Shown one piece after another: positions 63,631-64,000 of a stretch of DNA of 64,000 nt. Position 1 is the stretch's first letter. Each line of letters begins with the position of its first letter. This stretch comes from CAWFGS01 sp963815535 (GTDB lineage Bacteria > Pseudomonadota > Alphaproteobacteria > Sphingomonadales > Sphingomonadaceae): NCBI GenBank assembly GCA_963815535.1, contig CAWFGS010000003.1:450111-514110 (forward strand), in the 5' to 3' direction. Under the pieces are notes generated by a model. The model saw nothing but the letters and a program-made list of their open reading frames with translations. It was not told the DNA's origin and ran no database searches. A program made the position numbers and the translations under genes.

Positions 63631-64000
63631 ATTTCTCTTTGTTTATGTGTGTCCCGTTCGGCTTTGGATCGACTATTGATCACAGAGATTGATATCTAAA
63701 TCGACGCGTAACGCGATAAAAAACTGCGGCAATTTGCACGCTAGCTTTTCATTCTACCTACGCGTGCCCATCCCACGCGACAAGCGCTCGATCTATAACA
63801 GTCGAGAACAACAGGATGAGCGAGTCGAATGTTAATGGCCCGTAACCGGTTTAGCATCTTGATAGCTCATTTGTTACTTCCAACTAGTGGAATGTCGTCG
63901 GCAACGGACGGTTAATTCCCGCCTCAAAGTGAACGCCAGCCTCCAGCTAGACTGGCGCCGAAAAGCGCTCAGATTTCAGTCTTCTCTGCTAAGGTGAAAG
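63631..64000. other. Promoter-side intergenic region of the kinase operon
   Basis: About 370 bp to the window edge. AT-richer near 63660-63740. I see no gene, tRNA or clear operator. AAAGAG before the kinase ATG is its ribosome site. Nothing else supported. Confidence 0.4.

Noticed and set aside
1..64000. Genome-wide reassignment of TAG to a sense codon
   Set aside because: TAG is the natural terminator of clearly complete genes here (hydrolase at 8679, imuB, serine recombinase), so the in-frame ambers are better explained as local nonsense changes.
1..64000. CRISPR arrays, rRNA or tRNA genes
   Set aside because: No regularly spaced repeats or tRNA T-loop/acceptor patterns were found on either strand by eye.

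Overview
The window looks like a piece of chromosome from an alphaproteobacterium of the order Sphingomonadales (Erythrobacter/Sphingomonas-like). Supporting signs are high-GC coding sequence over most of its length, two large TonB-dependent receptors, an imuA-imuB-dnaE2 mutagenesis cassette behind a GTTC-N7-GTTC LexA box of the alphaproteobacterial type, and a CheB/CheR-HWE kinase. The taxonomic call is an inference from gene families, not from a marker gene; I found no rRNA, tRNA or CRISPR array.

Layout. 0-14 kb is housekeeping and envelope/stress biology: a partial lipoprotein, purT, katG, a secreted His/Arg-rich protein with an in-frame amber codon, a nitronate monooxygenase, a DUF421 protein, a LytTR membrane regulator, a secreted dienelactone hydrolase, a three-gene DUF3618/holin-X envelope operon, an SPFH/NfeD pair and an NDUFA9-like dehydrogenase. 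14-23 kb is a surface-polysaccharide locus: a GtrB-like polyprenyl-phosphate glycosyltransferase faces a long minus-strand operon running from rfbF-rfbG-C-methyltransferase-epimerase-reductase to a CmcI-type protein, a family-2 glycosyltransferase and a GtrA/GT-C fusion. It probably makes and transfers a CDP-linked C-methylated deoxyhexose. 23-27 kb holds a TonB-dependent receptor translationally coupled to a beta-propeller phytase behind a Pho-box-like repeat. 27-35 kb holds a methyltransferase/phytanoyl-CoA-dioxygenase pair and the SOS-controlled imuA-imuB-dnaE2 operon.

35-46 kb: a lower-GC, gene-poor stretch leads into a ParB-domain DNA methyltransferase and a truncated DUF5681 protein. 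Next comes a virB1-2-3-4-6-9-10-11 type IV secretion operon with no virB5, virB7, virB8 or virD4 in the window. 46-51 kb holds a secreted/surface lipoprotein and a second TonB-dependent receptor, also behind a good Pho-box match, followed by a dead IS5-family transposase. 51-55 kb is foreign-looking: a low-GC response regulator with a degenerate receiver, then a DUF3489-DUF2924-serine recombinase cassette. 55-64 kb has a DUF533 protein, a Ca/Na antiporter, a broken SLC13-type permease, a broken integrase, and a broken CheB/CheR-PAS-HWE histidine kinase with its response regulator.

A recurring theme is single-base slips, mostly in short homopolymers, that split otherwise intact genes (LytTR regulator, CmcI-like protein, rfbF, virB10, permease, integrase, response regulator, histidine kinase). 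For each gene the length modulo three agrees with the inferred slips. Lesions are sparse in the first 58 kb and dense after it, so read-level checking should separate sequencing error from real gene decay or phase variation. The most biologically interesting items are the two Pho-box-linked TonB receptor units, the GtrA/GT-C fusion, the incomplete T4SS and the atypical response regulator.
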